Shown in pieces: positions 55,342-55,478 of a stretch of 55,478 nt of DNA. The stretch comes from Candidatus Calditenuaceae archaeon (GTDB lineage Archaea > Thermoproteota > Nitrososphaeria_A > Caldarchaeales > Calditenuaceae): positions 1-55,478 of the forward strand of contig JANXEE010000004.1 in assembly GCA_025058225.1 (NCBI GenBank), read 5' to 3'. Every line of letters starts with the position of its first letter. Positions within the stretch are counted from its first letter, which is position 1. Below the pieces are notes generated by a model. The model saw only the letters and a list, made by a program, of their open reading frames with translations, searched no databases and had not been told where the DNA came from. Position numbers and translations under genes: made by a program.

Positions 55342-55478
55342 CTACTCTCTTTTCAACGGGTACTGGACGCCGGTGACCGCGAGCTCGATCGAGACCGGTT
55401 CGACGCCAACCAGCTCGTAGACCGAGGGCGTCGTCCTCCCTCCGTCCCCGTGGATCAGCTCCTTAACGTAGGTCCCTC
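55342..55478 (-). CDS. C-terminal part of a Pus10-like tRNA pseudouridine synthase (5' end outside window)
   Basis: The last 45 residues are visible, with TYVKELIHGDGGRTTPSVYE followed by a short beta stretch ending PLKRE. The GTYVKE.VHGD.GRT.PS pattern is the end of the Pus10 catalytic domain, which makes pseudouridine at positions 54/55 of archaeal tRNA. Convergent with the surface protein gene, 5 nt apart. Confidence 0.8.
   Translation of the reverse strand, partial: GTYVKELIHGDGGRTTPSVYELVGVEPVSIELAVTGVQYPLKRE

Overview
The window reads as a chromosomal segment of a GC-rich, thermophilic archaeon of the TACK superphylum, most likely an aigarchaeote (Caldiarchaeum-like). The basis is reverse gyrase (hyperthermophile hallmark), archaeal MCM/GINS/Hel308, exosome Rrp4/41/42, ribosomal protein eS26, archaellum-type FlaG/F/H/I/J, isopentenyl phosphate kinase, an intron-containing tRNA-Thr, and above all a compact ubiquitin-like/E2/E1 operon of the kind described from Caldiarchaeum subterraneum. 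The lineage is an inference from gene content; no 16S gene is present.

Layout. 1-950: end of a probable HK97-type capsid-like gene coupled to a ribbon-helix-helix gene, a small histone-fold gene and tRNA-Gly. 1.1-6.3 kb: a HAD nucleotidase-like gene, then a replication operon gins23-mcm-hel308 on the minus strand. 6.4-9.2 kb: tRNA-Ser, then Ubl-E2-E1 and a conserved coiled-coil protein. 9.2-11.4 kb: exosome operon rrp4-rrp41-rrp42. 11.6-17.7 kb: MOSC protein, bacterial-type GAPDH, PGK, isopentenyl phosphate kinase, M42 aminopeptidase, pterin dehydratase. 17.7-21.3 kb: dnaK and dnaJ, MCT-1-like PUA protein. 21.3-28.4 kb: archaellum-like operon with a 416-residue intein in FlaI and no archaellin gene. 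28.6-36.8 kb: DegT aminotransferase, A-ATPase subunit I, eS26, uL18/eL19, and UDP-sugar genes (GalU, UDP-glucose dehydrogenase, epimerase). 36.9-39.5 kb: stub of an ArsR-type regulator, P1B metal ATPase, a structured intergenic region, intron-containing tRNA-Thr. 39.6-48.9 kb: Thr-rich surface protein, small unknowns, PD-(D/E)XK-like protein, lone SufD, TruD, BMP-type binding protein with two permeases. 49-55.5 kb: reverse gyrase, a large surface protein with a cytoplasmic cupredoxin-like tail, and the end of a Pus10-like gene.

How the genes work together. The Ubl ends in a bare Gly-Gly and is followed by E2 (HPN motif, Cys98) and E1 (nucleotide-binding loop, zinc cysteines, C-terminal ubiquitin-like domain), so the activation and conjugation steps are encoded in under 2 kb, but the Rpn11-type processing protease and the small RING protein found beside this system in Caldiarchaeum are not here. 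GalU, Ugd and the epimerase would supply UDP-glucose, UDP-glucuronate and related sugars for glycosylation of surface proteins and perhaps the archaellum. GAPDH and PGK are consecutive glycolytic enzymes.

Expression signals are regular: first genes of transcription units usually have a TATA-like element about 24-33 nt before an ATG/GTG/TTG start and are probably leaderless, while internal genes use stop/start overlaps of the NTGA type or short Shine-Dalgarno-like stretches.
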